NCBI GenBank assembly: GCA_039666455.1
Contig: JAVSLW010000023.1
Span: forward strand, 1 to 38,795
DNA from: Methanobacterium sp.
GTDB lineage: Archaea > Methanobacteriota > Methanobacteria > Methanobacteriales > Methanobacteriaceae
DNA length: 38,795 bases
Reading direction: 5' to 3'
Below, piece by piece: positions 8,261-18,026 of this stretch; position 1 is the first letter of the stretch, and every line of letters starts with the position of its first letter. The notes under the pieces were generated by a model. That model saw nothing but the letters and a program-made list of their open reading frames with translations, was not told where the DNA came from and did no database searches. A program made the position numbers and the translations under genes.

Positions 8261-9022
8261 CTATGTTTTTGACTTAAAGAAATCTAAAGTAGTGTTTTTA
8301 CTAATATTAAGCTCATTTGGAGGCTTTAATGCTACAAATTCAAGCTGATACTTCTCAAGCAACTCCTGAGCGTCATCAGTAATCGATGGAGCAACCAGGA
8401 TGCCCCTTACAAAATCTTTATGATCCTTAAAATCTTCAAAATACCTTTTCAGCTGTTTAACTGCATTAACGCCTGCACGTCTGCTTTTAAGTTCAAGAAT
8501 CATTAAATTACCCTTCTTGTCCTTACCTAATATGTCTATAAAACCTTCTGAAACAGAATATTCTCTTGATGTAGGTGTAAATCCTTTTTCAATGATTTCA
8601 GGGATCTTAAATATCATCTCTCGCATATCTTCCTCATATCCTGCAAGTTCAAGGGTTTTAGTGTCCTTACCTATGTGATAGGATACTAAATGGGTTTTTA
8701 TGATTTCAACTTCAAGAAATTCATGGGGATTTCGTCTAACACCACAGATATATACTTTATTTTCTTCTATCCATGTTCTAAATTTACAGTTTGGAGGCTG
8801 CCAGTTAACAGGCTCTAAACTATAATCTTGATGTACTATAAAAGACCCATCTGTTTTTATGATAATGGTTCTATCTCCAGATCCAAGCCGGCCAGTAGCT
8901 CTACCTTTGTATTTAATTTTACAGCATGCTATGATAGTTATAAATGCTTTTTTCGATAATCCTTCATCTATAAACTTTAACATTTCTGCTGGTTTGGGGG
9001 TTTCTTTGGTTTTAATTATCAT
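8261..9022 (-). CDS. nucS: Endonuclease NucS (EndoMS)
   Basis: A 253-residue archaeal NucS/EndoMS. The N-terminal DNA-binding dimerisation domain contains GRATGRLGSGDRTIIIK, and the C-terminal RecB-like nuclease domain has SVSEGFIDILGKDKKGNLMILELKSR with the catalytic Asp, Glu and Lys. Family members cut branched DNA or mismatched duplexes and work with PCNA. The C-terminal tail here (STTLDFF-like: NTTLDFFKSK) resembles a PCNA-interacting end. It starts 6 nt after the stop of the phosphorylase gene, so the two are probably cotranscribed and translationally coupled; a functional link is not obvious. Confidence 0.92.
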   Translation of the reverse strand: MIIKTKETPKPAEMLKFIDEGLSKKAFITIIACCKIKYKGRATGRLGSGDRTIIIKTDGSFIVHQDYSLEPVNWQPPNCKFRTWIEENKVYICGVRRNPHEFLEVEIIKTHLVSYHIGKDTKTLELAGYEEDMREMIFKIPEIIEKGFTPTSREYSVSEGFIDILGKDKKGNLMILELKSRRAGVNAVKQLKRYFEDFKDHKDFVRGILVAPSITDDAQELLEKYQLEFVALKPPNELNISKNTTLDFFKSKT

Positions 9023-9028
9023 TGTATC

Positions 9029-9799
9029 TTAAACTTTATCAATTTCTGCACCCAAAAGTGCATATTTACAGGGACATTCCCTTTCTTCAGGGAGCTTAGC
9101 TATAGAATCAGATAATAATTTGACCAACCTCTCTTTTTGACCTTCCACAACTTCAAATACTTCTTCTATTGTGAGTTTAGTAGGGGATATTGATGCAGCG
9201 TAGTTAGAAACCATGCATATACTTGCATAACAAATTTCAAGCTCCCTTGCAAGTATTGCTTCAGGTATTCCGGTCATTCCCACAACAGAACCTCCAAGCT
9301 GCTTGAACATCTTAATTTCTGCCGCGGTTTCAAATCGAGGGCCTTCTGTACAAACATATACTCCATTTCTAACCACATCACCAGATGAAACAAGTACATT
9401 TCTTAAATCATGGCAGTATGGCTCTGTTATATCAATATGGACAGTTTTAGAGTCATAGAATGTAAATTCTCTTATTTTGGTAAAATCAAGGAAGTCGTGA
9501 GGCGCTAAAAAGTCTCCAGGTTTAACAGATAAGTCCAGAGATCCAACGGCATTGCTTGCAATTATCCTTTCAATACCCATCTGCTTCATTGCATAGACAT
9601 TTGCCCTGTAATTTATCATATGGGGTGGATTTGCATGCCCTTTAGCATGTCTTGGCATAAATACAACTTCTTTACCATGCAGTTTAAAAATACTTATTTC
9701 TGGAGATTTTCCATAGGGAGTTTCAATAATCCTTGTTTCCACTTCCTCTCCCATTTCAACTATTTCATATATTCCGGTGCCGCCAATAATTCCTATCAT
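9029..9799 (-). CDS. mtnP: S-methyl-5'-thioadenosine/thioinosine phosphorylase family protein
   Basis: A 256-residue purine nucleoside phosphorylase of the MTAP/PNP trimer family: phosphate loop GIIGGTGIYEI at the start, PRHAKGHANPPHMINYRAN, ASNAVGSLDLSVKPGD, and the base-binding MTGIPEAILARELEICYAS region. It cleaves methylthio-nucleosides from SAM-derived metabolism to the base and sugar phosphate. In methanogens related enzymes prefer methylthioinosine, so the exact substrate cannot be fixed by reading. It is the first gene of a pair with nucS. A GTGA-type Shine-Dalgarno element lies 4-8 nt before the ATG. Confidence 0.88.
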   Translation of the reverse strand: MIGIIGGTGIYEIVEMGEEVETRIIETPYGKSPEISIFKLHGKEVVFMPRHAKGHANPPHMINYRANVYAMKQMGIERIIASNAVGSLDLSVKPGDFLAPHDFLDFTKIREFTFYDSKTVHIDITEPYCHDLRNVLVSSGDVVRNGVYVCTEGPRFETAAEIKMFKQLGGSVVGMTGIPEAILARELEICYASICMVSNYAASISPTKLTIEEVFEVVEGQKERLVKLLSDSIAKLPEERECPCKYALLGAEIDKV

Positions 9800-10149
9800 A
9801 TTTTCACTATGGAAATAAGATCTATTTTAAGTTTTCAATTAAAAGTTAAAACCATCATAAATTCGAAGAATTTATAATAGCAGCTAAATTCATTTTTAAA
9901 TTACTTTAAGTTAGTTCTATGTAAAATATAAAGTTATTTAATTGTTTTTACATGGTTTTAAAGTTTTTTAAATAAAAGGAGGGTTTTAAGGTAATTCAGG
10001 CTTTTTCTTTATTGTTTATAAACGTTGTTATTTTAACTTTGATGCACTAACTTATTAATACCTTTATTTATTATACAATAATGTCTTAAATGACAGATAT
10101 TTTTGAAAAAATATTGTAAAGAATGTTTTAGATAGAAATTTAAAAGGAG
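9800..10149. other. 350-nt interval with a solitary mini-hairpin
   Basis: A divergent promoter region. ATAAATTC-GAA-GAATTTAT at 9857-9875 has the same 8-bp arm plus 3-nt GAA loop geometry as the tandem hairpin arrays at 26316-26404 and 35130-35318. A Shine-Dalgarno-like AGGAGGG near 9979 is not followed by a start codon. TATA-like sequence is near 10058-10080. No gene seen. Confidence 0.5.
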
Positions 10150-11205
10150 GTGGAAATAATTACAAAAAAATTAATATTAACGCTGTCTGTACTTGCACTG
10201 GCCCTGGTACTTTGCAGCTCTGTTTCTGCAGCTAACGGAACAACAGAACAGGCCAGTTTAAATGCAAATGGAGACAGTCTTAATCCAGCAATAAGTTCAG
10301 ATGGACGTTATATCTCTTTCAGTTCAGATGCAGGTAATCTTGTACCTAATGATACCAACGGTAAAAGCGATATATTTGTGGTTGATAATCAAACCAGGCA
10401 GATGTACAGGGTAAGCGTTGATTCTTCCAATGGACAGAGCAATGGAAACAGCTATAATCCAGCAGTAAGTGCAGATGGGAGATATGTGGTATTTGACTCT
10501 GTTGCCGATAATTTAGTGCCTCTTGATACTAATCGATGCTCAGACATCTTTTTACGCGACATGGTAACAGGAACAACCTCAAGAATAGGTTTCAATTCTA
10601 CAGTTAAGCAGTTAAATGGAAACAGTTATAATCCATCAATAAGCGGCGATGGGCGTTATATTGCATATGAATTTTATAATTCTGTTCTTGGTGGAAGCAG
10701 CGTGCCAGGCAGTATTTATCTTTATGACAGGCTGTTTGACAACACAACAGTAATCAGTGGTTTAGATAGTAGAAACCCGGCTATCAGTGCAAATGGCGAA
10801 TATGTCGTCTTTGACTCTTATGTAAATAAGGTGGATTATCCTGACAAAAATAACATCAGAGATATAATCAGATATTCCATAGCTGATGGCACTAGAATAA
10901 CTGTGAGTGTTGATCCATACGGTAACGATGCAAACGGATCCAGCTACAATCCTTCCATAAATGCAGATGGTACAGTAATAGCATTCCAGTCCACTGCAAA
11001 TAATCTTTGCCCTGGTGATAAGGTGGGAAATACTGACATCTTCATTCACAATACAGACGATAGAATGACATTAAGGGTAAGTGCCAGTTCCACCAATCAG
11101 GAGGCAAATGGAGCAAGTGTAAATCCATCAGTTAGTGGAGATGGGCGCTATATAATTTACTGCTCATTTGCAAGCAACTTGTTAATGGAGACACCAATGG
11201 AGTAA
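10150..11205 (+). CDS. Secreted beta-propeller surface protein, N-terminal fragment (frameshifted)
   Basis: It has a signal peptide (KKLILTLSVLALALVLCSSVSAA) followed by repeats of the PD40/TolB propeller type, each with a core like NPAISSDGRYISF, then a D-I-F strand and a turn. At least six such blades are seen. The frame runs into a stop at 11203, but the repeat pattern NL-V-NGDTNG-SDIF continues in the next frame from 11181, so one base is missing at about 11179-11181. The start is odd: the GTG at 10150 lies inside the Shine-Dalgarno AGGAGGTG, and the codon at proper spacing (10159) is ATT where ATG would be expected. It is one gene with the following fragment, probably a cell-surface protein. 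Confidence 0.8.
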   Translation: MEIITKKLILTLSVLALALVLCSSVSAANGTTEQASLNANGDSLNPAISSDGRYISFSSDAGNLVPNDTNGKSDIFVVDNQTRQMYRVSVDSSNGQSNGNSYNPAVSADGRYVVFDSVADNLVPLDTNRCSDIFLRDMVTGTTSRIGFNSTVKQLNGNSYNPSISGDGRYIAYEFYNSVLGGSSVPGSIYLYDRLFDNTTVISGLDSRNPAISANGEYVVFDSYVNKVDYPDKNNIRDIIRYSIADGTRITVSVDPYGNDANGSSYNPSINADGTVIAFQSTANNLCPGDKVGNTDIFIHNTDDRMTLRVSASSTNQEANGASVNPSVSGDGRYIIYCSFASNLLMETPME

Positions 11206-12761
11206 GTGATATATTCCTTTATGACAGTAAAACAAAGTTAACATCAAGAATAAGTGTTGATCTGGATGGTAATCAATTTAACACTGGAAGTTACATGCCT
11301 GCTATATGTTCAGACGGACGTTACGTAGCATTCCTTTCAAAACAGGGGATCAGCGGCGGATATAACAATGTTTTTGTTCGTGATTGCGCCTGGAACGTTA
11401 ATCCTGGTGAAAGCATTCAAAATGGATTAAACAGTGCTGCTCCATGGCAAATAGTTGTTGTAAATGGAAATAATACACCTTATAAAGAAAATGTGGTGAT
11501 TAATAGACCATACACAATTCTAAGAGGTATCGGTGCTACAATAGAAGCCTTAAATCCAGATTTACCAGTATTTACAGTTAATTCTCCAGGAAACGAAACT
11601 ATCATTCAGGGATTTACAATTCTTAATACAACTTCTTCAAGTGGTATTTACTTAAATAATGTGGAAAATTGCGAAATTTCAGAAAATATATTGAAAAACA
11701 ACCTGTTTGGAATTTTAATAGAAGACAGTGTATTCAATCTGGTTTATGGAAATATTATCACAGAAAACGGCTTTGGAATTGAACTTCAAAACTCTGATTC
11801 AAATTTTATCCTGTATAATAACTTCATAGACAATTATACTCAAGCATATGCTGATAATTTGAGCACAGGCAACGAATTCAACCTTTCTGATTTAGAAGGT
11901 GGTGGAAACTACTGGAGTGATTATACGGGTTCTGATAGGGGAGATGGTTATGGAAACATTCCTTATTTATTTACAGATGGCGTCGACAGTTTACCATGGT
12001 TCAAACAGATTATAAGCAGTAATATAGCGCAGGTTATAACTGCAAATTCTAAAGGAGGCTTGTTTAACTCAACGCAAAACATAACACTATCTGGAACGTT
12101 CAATTTAGATCCAAATACAATTATACTGTATACAACAGATGGTAGCAACCCATTATTGAATGGAAGTTTATATACAGGGCCAGTAACAATTGTTAACGAA
12201 GGAAAAACCGTTTTAAAATTCTTTGCAATTGATGATGACTATAACACATCCAGAATTTACGAAGAGTTCTATACAATTGACAGAACAGCCCCAGTTCCCA
12301 TGGCCAATCTTGCAGCTGGAGATTATTATGCACCTCAAAATATTGTTTTAGGAGCCAATGAAAAAGCAAAAATATATTACACGATCAATGGCACTGATCC
12401 AACTACAAACAGCACAAAATATACATCACCAGTCAATATAAGCACAACCAAAACTTTGAAATTCATGGCTGTGGACGATGCAGGCAATCAATCTCCAGTA
12501 AGCGCAGTAAATTACGATATATATGATCGGGAGCCCTATAGCTACCAGGTAACAGTTCCATACAGGTTAAGCAACAAAAAATACAGGATAAAATACCGTG
12601 CACCCTACACAGCTAAAAAGAGGATAAGAACCAAAGTAGGGAAAAAATGGAGATACACCTGGACTCAGGTAACCAGGTACAGGTGGAAATATCGATGGGA
12701 TTACCTCTATGGATACAGAACAGAAACAAGATGGGATTACCGATGGGTTTTAAAATACTAA
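11181..12761 (+). CDS. Secreted surface protein, C-terminal fragment (propeller end, beta-helix, chitobiase-like repeats)
   Basis: It continues the previous fragment in the +1 frame; the first ATG in this frame is 11295, but coding similarity begins at 11181. In order: one or two last propeller blades; a right-handed beta-helix segment of NosD type (GIYLNNVENCEISENIL through NYWSDYTGSDRGDGYGNIPY); two repeats like chitobiase C-terminal domains (ILYTTDGSNPLLNGSLYTGP and IYYTINGTDPTTNSTKYTSP); and an unusual tail of ~75 residues very rich in Tyr, Arg, Trp and Lys. The tail may bind the pseudomurein wall or another surface polymer; that is inference. If the frameshift is real, this half has no signal peptide and the gene is inactive. 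Confidence 0.8.
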   Translation, partial: VNGDTNGVSDIFLYDSKTKLTSRISVDLDGNQFNTGSYMPAICSDGRYVAFLSKQGISGGYNNVFVRDCAWNVNPGESIQNGLNSAAPWQIVVVNGNNTPYKENVVINRPYTILRGIGATIEALNPDLPVFTVNSPGNETIIQGFTILNTTSSSGIYLNNVENCEISENILKNNLFGILIEDSVFNLVYGNIITENGFGIELQNSDSNFILYNNFIDNYTQAYADNLSTGNEFNLSDLEGGGNYWSDYTGSDRGDGYGNIPYLFTDGVDSLPWFKQIISSNIAQVITANSKGGLFNSTQNITLSGTFNLDPNTIILYTTDGSNPLLNGSLYTGPVTIVNEGKTVLKFFAIDDDYNTSRIYEEFYTIDRTAPVPMANLAAGDYYAPQNIVLGANEKAKIYYTINGTDPTTNSTKYTSPVNISTTKTLKFMAVDDAGNQSPVSAVNYDIYDREPYSYQVTVPYRLSNKKYRIKYRAPYTAKKRIRTKVGKKWRYTWTQVTRYRWKYRWDYLYGYRTETRWDYRWVLKY

Positions 12762-12793
12762 AATCCATCCTTCTTTTTTAAAAAAATATAGTT

Positions 12794-14242
12794 TCATCCC
12801 TTGGAAACGCCAAGAGGTATCATTTTCCCAACCATTTTGGATATTCCTGCATTATGCGATGTTTTTACCACTTCATCAACATCTTTATACGCTCCTGGAG
12901 CTTCTTCAGCTACAACAGGCATTGAAGTGGCCCTTATAATAATGCCTCTCTCTTCAAGAGCTTTTTTAACTTCTTCGCCATGGTATTCCCTTTTAGCACC
13001 AGCTCTGCTCATTTTACGCCCAGCGCCGTGTGCAGATGAACCAAAAGTTTCTTCCATTGCAAGATCTGTTCCTACAAGTACATACGAAGCTGTGCCCATA
13101 GTTCCAGGGATAAAAACTGGCTGTCCGACCTTTCTATATTCTTCTGGAATTTCCTCTCTTCCAGGACCAAATGCACGGGTTGCTCCTTTCCTGTGGACAT
13201 AAACTTCCATATCTCTTCCTTTTATTTTATGAACTTCCTTTTTTGCAATGTTGTGGGCAACGTCATAAACAATTTCCATACCCATTTCTTCAGCATCCTT
13301 TTTAAAGACATGTTCAAATGATTCACGAACCCAATGCACGATCATCTGCCTGTTTGTCCATGCATAATTTGCTGCTGCAGCCATCGCTTTAAAATAATTC
13401 TGTGCTTCGTCAGAGTCTACAGGTGCACAGGCTAACTGTCTATCTGGAAGATCAAGCTGGTACCTTTTAGCTGCCTTATCCATAACTCTAAGATAATCAG
13501 AACATATCTGGTGACCGCATCCTCTTGAACCTGTGTGAATTAAAACTGTGATCATACCCTCTTCTATGCCAAAAACCTCTGCAGTGGCTTTGTCATAGAT
13601 TTTATCCATTTTCTGGACTTCAAGAAAGTGGTTTCCAGAACCAAGAGACCCTAATTGTGGAATTCCCCTTTTTTTTGCTTTATCACTGACACAGCTTGAA
13701 TCTGCTGCTTCCATTCTCCCATTTTCTTCAAGGTGTTTAAGATCCCTCTCCCAGCCATATCCATTTTCAACAGCCCATTCTGCACCGTGATCCAGTACTT
13801 CATCAATTTGACCGGGCTGGAGCCTTATTTTACCTTTACTTCCAACTCCAGAGGGTACATTATTAAAAAGGGTTTCTACAATTTCTTTAATTTTTGGTTT
13901 AATATCTTCTTCGGTTAAATCTGTTCTTATAAGCCGGGCTCCACAATTGATGTCAAATCCCACTCCTCCAGGGCTTATAACTCCATTACGAGCGCTGAAA
14001 GCTGCAACACCTCCAATTGGAAATCCGTATCCAAAATGAATATCTGGAAGTCCTATAGAGAATTTTTGAATACCGGGTAAACATGCCACATTTGAGACCT
14101 GGTCTACTGCCCCTGTTTCTACTTCTTTAATAGCTTCATCGCTTAAATATATCCTCCCCGGGACTCTCATTTCCTTTTTATAACTTGATGGAATTTCCCA
14201 GACACAGTCTCTAATTTTTTTTAAATTTCCTTCAATTTCCAT
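12794..14242 (-). CDS. rtcB: RNA ligase RtcB
   Basis: A 482-residue GTP- and Mn-dependent 3'-phosphate RNA ligase for tRNA exon joining and RNA repair. Visible motifs: GVGFDINCGARL with the metal-binding Cys, GSLGSGNHFLEVQ, VLIHTGSRGCGHQI, VAHNIAKKE, and VHRKGATRAFGPG with the His that receives GMP. No intein is present, although many archaeal rtcB genes carry one. The archease gene lies 177 nt upstream on the same strand, which matches their known partnership. It converges with the surface-protein gene. Confidence 0.96.
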   Translation of the reverse strand: MEIEGNLKKIRDCVWEIPSSYKKEMRVPGRIYLSDEAIKEVETGAVDQVSNVACLPGIQKFSIGLPDIHFGYGFPIGGVAAFSARNGVISPGGVGFDINCGARLIRTDLTEEDIKPKIKEIVETLFNNVPSGVGSKGKIRLQPGQIDEVLDHGAEWAVENGYGWERDLKHLEENGRMEAADSSCVSDKAKKRGIPQLGSLGSGNHFLEVQKMDKIYDKATAEVFGIEEGMITVLIHTGSRGCGHQICSDYLRVMDKAAKRYQLDLPDRQLACAPVDSDEAQNYFKAMAAAANYAWTNRQMIVHWVRESFEHVFKKDAEEMGMEIVYDVAHNIAKKEVHKIKGRDMEVYVHRKGATRAFGPGREEIPEEYRKVGQPVFIPGTMGTASYVLVGTDLAMEETFGSSAHGAGRKMSRAGAKREYHGEEVKKALEERGIIIRATSMPVVAEEAPGAYKDVDEVVKTSHNAGISKMVGKMIPLGVSKG

Positions 14243-14419
14243 GTTTATCTCTCCAAAAATAGAATTTTAAGAATAATTAGTTATTAAAAACCTGGTAAAT
14301 AGATTGATAATATTTTTGTTAATTCTTTTTAAAATAGATATCTACCTTTTAAGTTTCAAAAAATAAAGTCAAAAATATTTAATAATTAACTATAATAAGA
14401 TTTTATGTTATAAAAATAA

Positions 14420-14857
14420 TTATATATCAATGATCACCTGAACCATGTAACCATTATTCTTTTTAATCTTCATCAGGTGATAAGTAACTGCCTTAACTTC
14501 AGCCCGGCTTTCATGTTTTTTAGGATCAAATTCTTCGCCCCATGCAGTCCCTCTTAAAATATATCCCTCACTGTTTTTTTCTATTTTAACATCAAACTTT
14601 GAAAACACGAGGAATTCAGAATCTAATATAACCAGAAATTCAGATAACCAGTCATAAAGAAGAGCGTATTCATCTTCTGATTCCACTACAATTTCTTTTT
14701 TAATTTCAGGCTTAATTGAACCTGTATCAGTCATCACTTCAAACATTGCAAGTGCTGCATTTTCAAATGCCTCTTCTAACGTGCTTCCATAGGACTTAAA
14801 ACCTGCATCTGCTGTAACATCAAAGAATTCGAATATTTTATTATCTGCATTTTCCAC
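14420..14857 (-). CDS. Archease, activator of RtcB
   Basis: A 145-residue archease: FEFFDVTADAGFKSYGSTLEEAFENAALAMFEVMTD at the N terminus with the conserved metal-binding Asp, a central YDWLSEFLVI segment, and the C-terminal KAVTYHLMKI stretch followed by the VQVIIDI end. Archease speeds guanylylation of RtcB and allows several turnovers. The GTG start is supported by AGGAG eight nt upstream on the minus strand. It lies directly upstream of rtcB. Confidence 0.92.
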   Translation of the reverse strand: MENADNKIFEFFDVTADAGFKSYGSTLEEAFENAALAMFEVMTDTGSIKPEIKKEIVVESEDEYALLYDWLSEFLVILDSEFLVFSKFDVKIEKNSEGYILRGTAWGEEFDPKKHESRAEVKAVTYHLMKIKKNNGYMVQVIIDI

Positions 14858-14963
14858 TCTAAGGTCTCCTGCATTTAATTTAATTTTTTAAACTCTATTT
14901 TCCATTTTCAAAATGTTATCTCATTTACTTGGCTGGTTATTAATGTGAATATTTAATATTCCT

Positions 14964-15566
14964 TCAGGATATATAAAATAGCCGAATTGCCATGACTTCT
15001 ACCCAGAGAAGCATTATCCCCATTGAAATTCTCTGAAGCGCACCTGTCCACTCTTCAAAAACCATAAATCCGTATATAGCAGAAATTAATATCGCCACAA
15101 TAAATGAGGCTCTTGAATAGGTTACATAGCCCTGCCATCTATCATCTTTTTTCAATCTCGGTAAAAGGAATAAAGGCGCAAAAATCATGGAAAATGCTGC
15201 GATAGTTGCAAAAATGCTGTGTGCAACCCCCACCACGGTTACATCCACACAACCTGGGTCACAGGGGAATACTCCGATCATAACTAAGGATAAGCCCGAT
15301 AAAGCTATCAAAACAGGCCCAATTTTTGAACCACTCTTTATACCTCTTTGAAGCCCCAATGCAAATGCAATTACCAATATACCTAACAAAGGAAATCCTA
15401 TTGTATTCATTATTAATGCATAAGGGGCACCAGCGGCTCCAAGTTCGCTCATGGATTGTGTAATACAGTTATAATCTTTCTGAATGAAACCAAGCGTAAA
15501 AAGTACAGTTGCATATGTCACAGGACCGGTAATACCACAGAATGCAAGGAATTTTTGTGTTTTCAT
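14964..15566 (-). CDS. DUF998-family integral membrane protein
   Basis: A 200-residue protein with about six hydrophobic segments, first GITGPVTYATVLFTLGFI and last LQRISMGIMLLWVEVMAIRLFYI. The QSMSELGAAGAPYA motif after the first segment and the FPCDPG loop are characteristic of DUF998, a family of unknown function. It begins 2 nt after the cdc48 stop, so translation is probably coupled to that gene. The family's role is not known; I infer only membrane location. Confidence 0.85.
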   Translation of the reverse strand: MKTQKFLAFCGITGPVTYATVLFTLGFIQKDYNCITQSMSELGAAGAPYALIMNTIGFPLLGILVIAFALGLQRGIKSGSKIGPVLIALSGLSLVMIGVFPCDPGCVDVTVVGVAHSIFATIAAFSMIFAPLFLLPRLKKDDRWQGYVTYSRASFIVAILISAIYGFMVFEEWTGALQRISMGIMLLWVEVMAIRLFYIS

Positions 15567-15568
15567 GC

Positions 15569-17854
15569 CTAAGCCACTTCTCTTGGAAACTCCTCTCTCA
15601 CTTTTTTAGCTTCTAATCCTCTTCCAAGTTTTCTTGCAACTTCGCTGTAGTATTCTTTGGTTTGTGGAGTTGTGGATGGGTTTATTTTATTTAATGCTGC
15701 ATCAAAATGTCTTTTTGATACCTTATCTATTTTTATATTTTCATGTAATGCTATAACTCCTGCTTTTCTGCATAATGCTTGAATATCTGCTCCAGAATAC
15801 CCTTCTGTCCTTTTTGCAAGTGCTTCAAGATTTACATTGTCATCAAGGGCCATGTTTTTAACGTGGACTTTTAAAATATCTAAACGCGCTTTTTCATCTG
15901 GAGGTGGGACTAAAACCACTTCATCAAATCTTCCTGGTCGTAGTAAGGCAGCATCAATTAAATCAGGTCGGTTGGTGGCACCTATTACCACAACGCCCCT
16001 TAATTCTTCTAAACCGTCCATTTCTGAAAGAATTGTATTTACCATTCTTTCAACAACCCGGGGTTCTCCAACACCCGAGCCTCTCATGGGTGCTATAGCA
16101 TCTATTTCATCAAAAAATACTATGCATGGTGATGCCTGTTTTGCTTTCTTAAATATTTCTGCTATTTTTCTTTCAGACTCCCCAAACCACTTACTTAAAA
16201 TTTCTGAGCCTTTAACTGATATAAAATTGGCCTTTGATTCTGTGGCCACAGCCTTTGAGAGCATGGTTTTACCTGTTCCTGGAGGTCCAAATAAAAGAAC
16301 TCCCTTGGACGGTTGTATTCCAATACGCTTGAAATCCTCAGAATGTGTTAAAGGCCACTCCACAGCTTCCTTTAAAGTTTCTTTTAATTCTTCCAAACCA
16401 CCAATATCCTCCCAATGTATGTTTGGAACCTCTATAAACACTTCGCGGAGTGCTGAAGGACTTATTGATTTTAAAGCCTCCATAAAGTCATTGTTTGTTA
16501 CAAATAATTTATCAAGGACTTCTGGAGGGATAATCTGTTTTTCAAGGTCTAATTCTGGAAGTATTCTTCTTAAAGCGTTCATTGCAGATTCACGACTCAA
16601 AGCTGCAAGATCTGCACCCACAAAGCCATGGGTAATATCTGCAATTTCTTCCATATCCACATCATCTTTTAAAGGCATTCCACGGGTGTGAATTTGCAGT
16701 ATTTCACTTCTTCCATCCCTATCAGGTACTCTAAGCTCTATTTCTCTGTCAAACCTTCCAGGCCGCCTTAATGCCGGGTCCAGAGCGTCTGGTCGATTGG
16801 TGGCACCAATAACTATTACCTTTCCTCTTTCCTTTAATCCATCCATAAGTGCAAGTATCTGGGCTACAACTCTCCTTTCAACTTCTCCTGTAACTTCCTC
16901 ACGTTTAGGTGCAATAGCATCGATCTCGTCTATAAATATCACAGTAGGCGCATTTTCCTCAGCTTCTTTAAACAGGTCTCTGATCTTCTTTTCTGCCTCC
17001 CCCACATATTTACTCATCACTTCCGGACCGTTTATAGCCACAAAATTTGAACCACTTTCATTAGCCACTGCTTTTGCAAGAAGAGTTTTTCCAGTACCTG
17101 GTGCTCCATGTAAAAGAACTCCGCGAGGAGGGTCAATACCAAGTCTATCAAATATCTCTGGATGACGTAAAGGAAGCTCTATCATTTCCCTAACTTTTGA
17201 TATTTCCTGTTTCAAGCCTCCAACATCATCATAGGTAACATCAGGAACCTTTTTTTCTATTATTTCCACTGCTTCTGGACGTACCTCCACCTCAGTTTCG
17301 TCATTTATTCTTACAATGCCTGCTGGATTTGTGGAGACGACCGAAAATTTGATTTCTCCAAGAGAAAATGGAGTTGTGGATTCAAAAAATTCTCTGAAAA
17401 TTTTTTCACCTGATGGAAACTCTTTGAATGTCTCTCTTGTTCTTCTTGGCGATATTAATGACAGTATATCTCCTCTTGCAACTGCTCTTCCCATTATATT
17501 CCTTTTAATGATGTCCCCAGATGCCATTATTCTAAGGCCCCGGGCTGCAGGAGCTAACACCACTTTTCTGGCCACCCTTATTTCTATACGCCTTATAGTT
17601 ATCATTTCACCAATGGATGTACCTGCATTTGACCTTGTAAGGCCGTCCATCCTTACAATTTCAAGACCAACATCGGCAGGATATGCCTGACCTACTATTG
17701 CTCCTGTGGTTCTTTTACCTATTATTTCAACAATGTCACCAGGTGCAATACCCATTTTAGAGATTAATTTTTTATCTATCCTTATAATTCCCTTTCCAAC
17801 ATCTTGCTGGAGTGCTTCTGCAACTCTAAGCTCAACCTCACTATTTTCAGACAT
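15569..17854 (-). CDS. Cdc48/VAT-type AAA ATPase
   Basis: A 761-residue double-ring unfoldase. The N domain (~1-185) is a double-psi barrel with the four-stranded module; D1 has Walker A GAPGTGKT (~250) and DEIDAI; D2 has GPPGTGKT (~522), DEIDAI and a two-arginine SRH region; the tail is short and lacks the eukaryotic HbYX-like end. It unfolds substrates, probably for the proteasome. The ATG at 17854 is chosen over the ATG at 17869 because GGGGGA, which overlaps the earlier ATG, fits as its Shine-Dalgarno element. It is the first gene of a run with the DUF998 protein, archease and rtcB. Confidence 0.95.
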   Translation of the reverse strand: MSENSEVELRVAEALQQDVGKGIIRIDKKLISKMGIAPGDIVEIIGKRTTGAIVGQAYPADVGLEIVRMDGLTRSNAGTSIGEMITIRRIEIRVARKVVLAPAARGLRIMASGDIIKRNIMGRAVARGDILSLISPRRTRETFKEFPSGEKIFREFFESTTPFSLGEIKFSVVSTNPAGIVRINDETEVEVRPEAVEIIEKKVPDVTYDDVGGLKQEISKVREMIELPLRHPEIFDRLGIDPPRGVLLHGAPGTGKTLLAKAVANESGSNFVAINGPEVMSKYVGEAEKKIRDLFKEAEENAPTVIFIDEIDAIAPKREEVTGEVERRVVAQILALMDGLKERGKVIVIGATNRPDALDPALRRPGRFDREIELRVPDRDGRSEILQIHTRGMPLKDDVDMEEIADITHGFVGADLAALSRESAMNALRRILPELDLEKQIIPPEVLDKLFVTNNDFMEALKSISPSALREVFIEVPNIHWEDIGGLEELKETLKEAVEWPLTHSEDFKRIGIQPSKGVLLFGPPGTGKTMLSKAVATESKANFISVKGSEILSKWFGESERKIAEIFKKAKQASPCIVFFDEIDAIAPMRGSGVGEPRVVERMVNTILSEMDGLEELRGVVVIGATNRPDLIDAALLRPGRFDEVVLVPPPDEKARLDILKVHVKNMALDDNVNLEALAKRTEGYSGADIQALCRKAGVIALHENIKIDKVSKRHFDAALNKINPSTTPQTKEYYSEVARKLGRGLEAKKVREEFPREVA

Positions 17855-18026
17855 TAATAATTCCCCCATAAACGAAAAATCAAATTTATGATAATATATG
17901 GAGTAATTATGTTATTACACTGATATAAATTTTTTGAAATCTTTTCCTTTGATTACTTTTCATGTGCTCTCTATCTCTTTCTTTAAATAACCTGAAAAAG
18001 AGGAATACTAAAAAAGGAGTGGTTAA

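Noticed and set aside
15837..16691. 284-codon plus-strand open frame
   Set aside because: It is antisense to cdc48, whose domains are continuous on the minus strand; it has no ribosome site.
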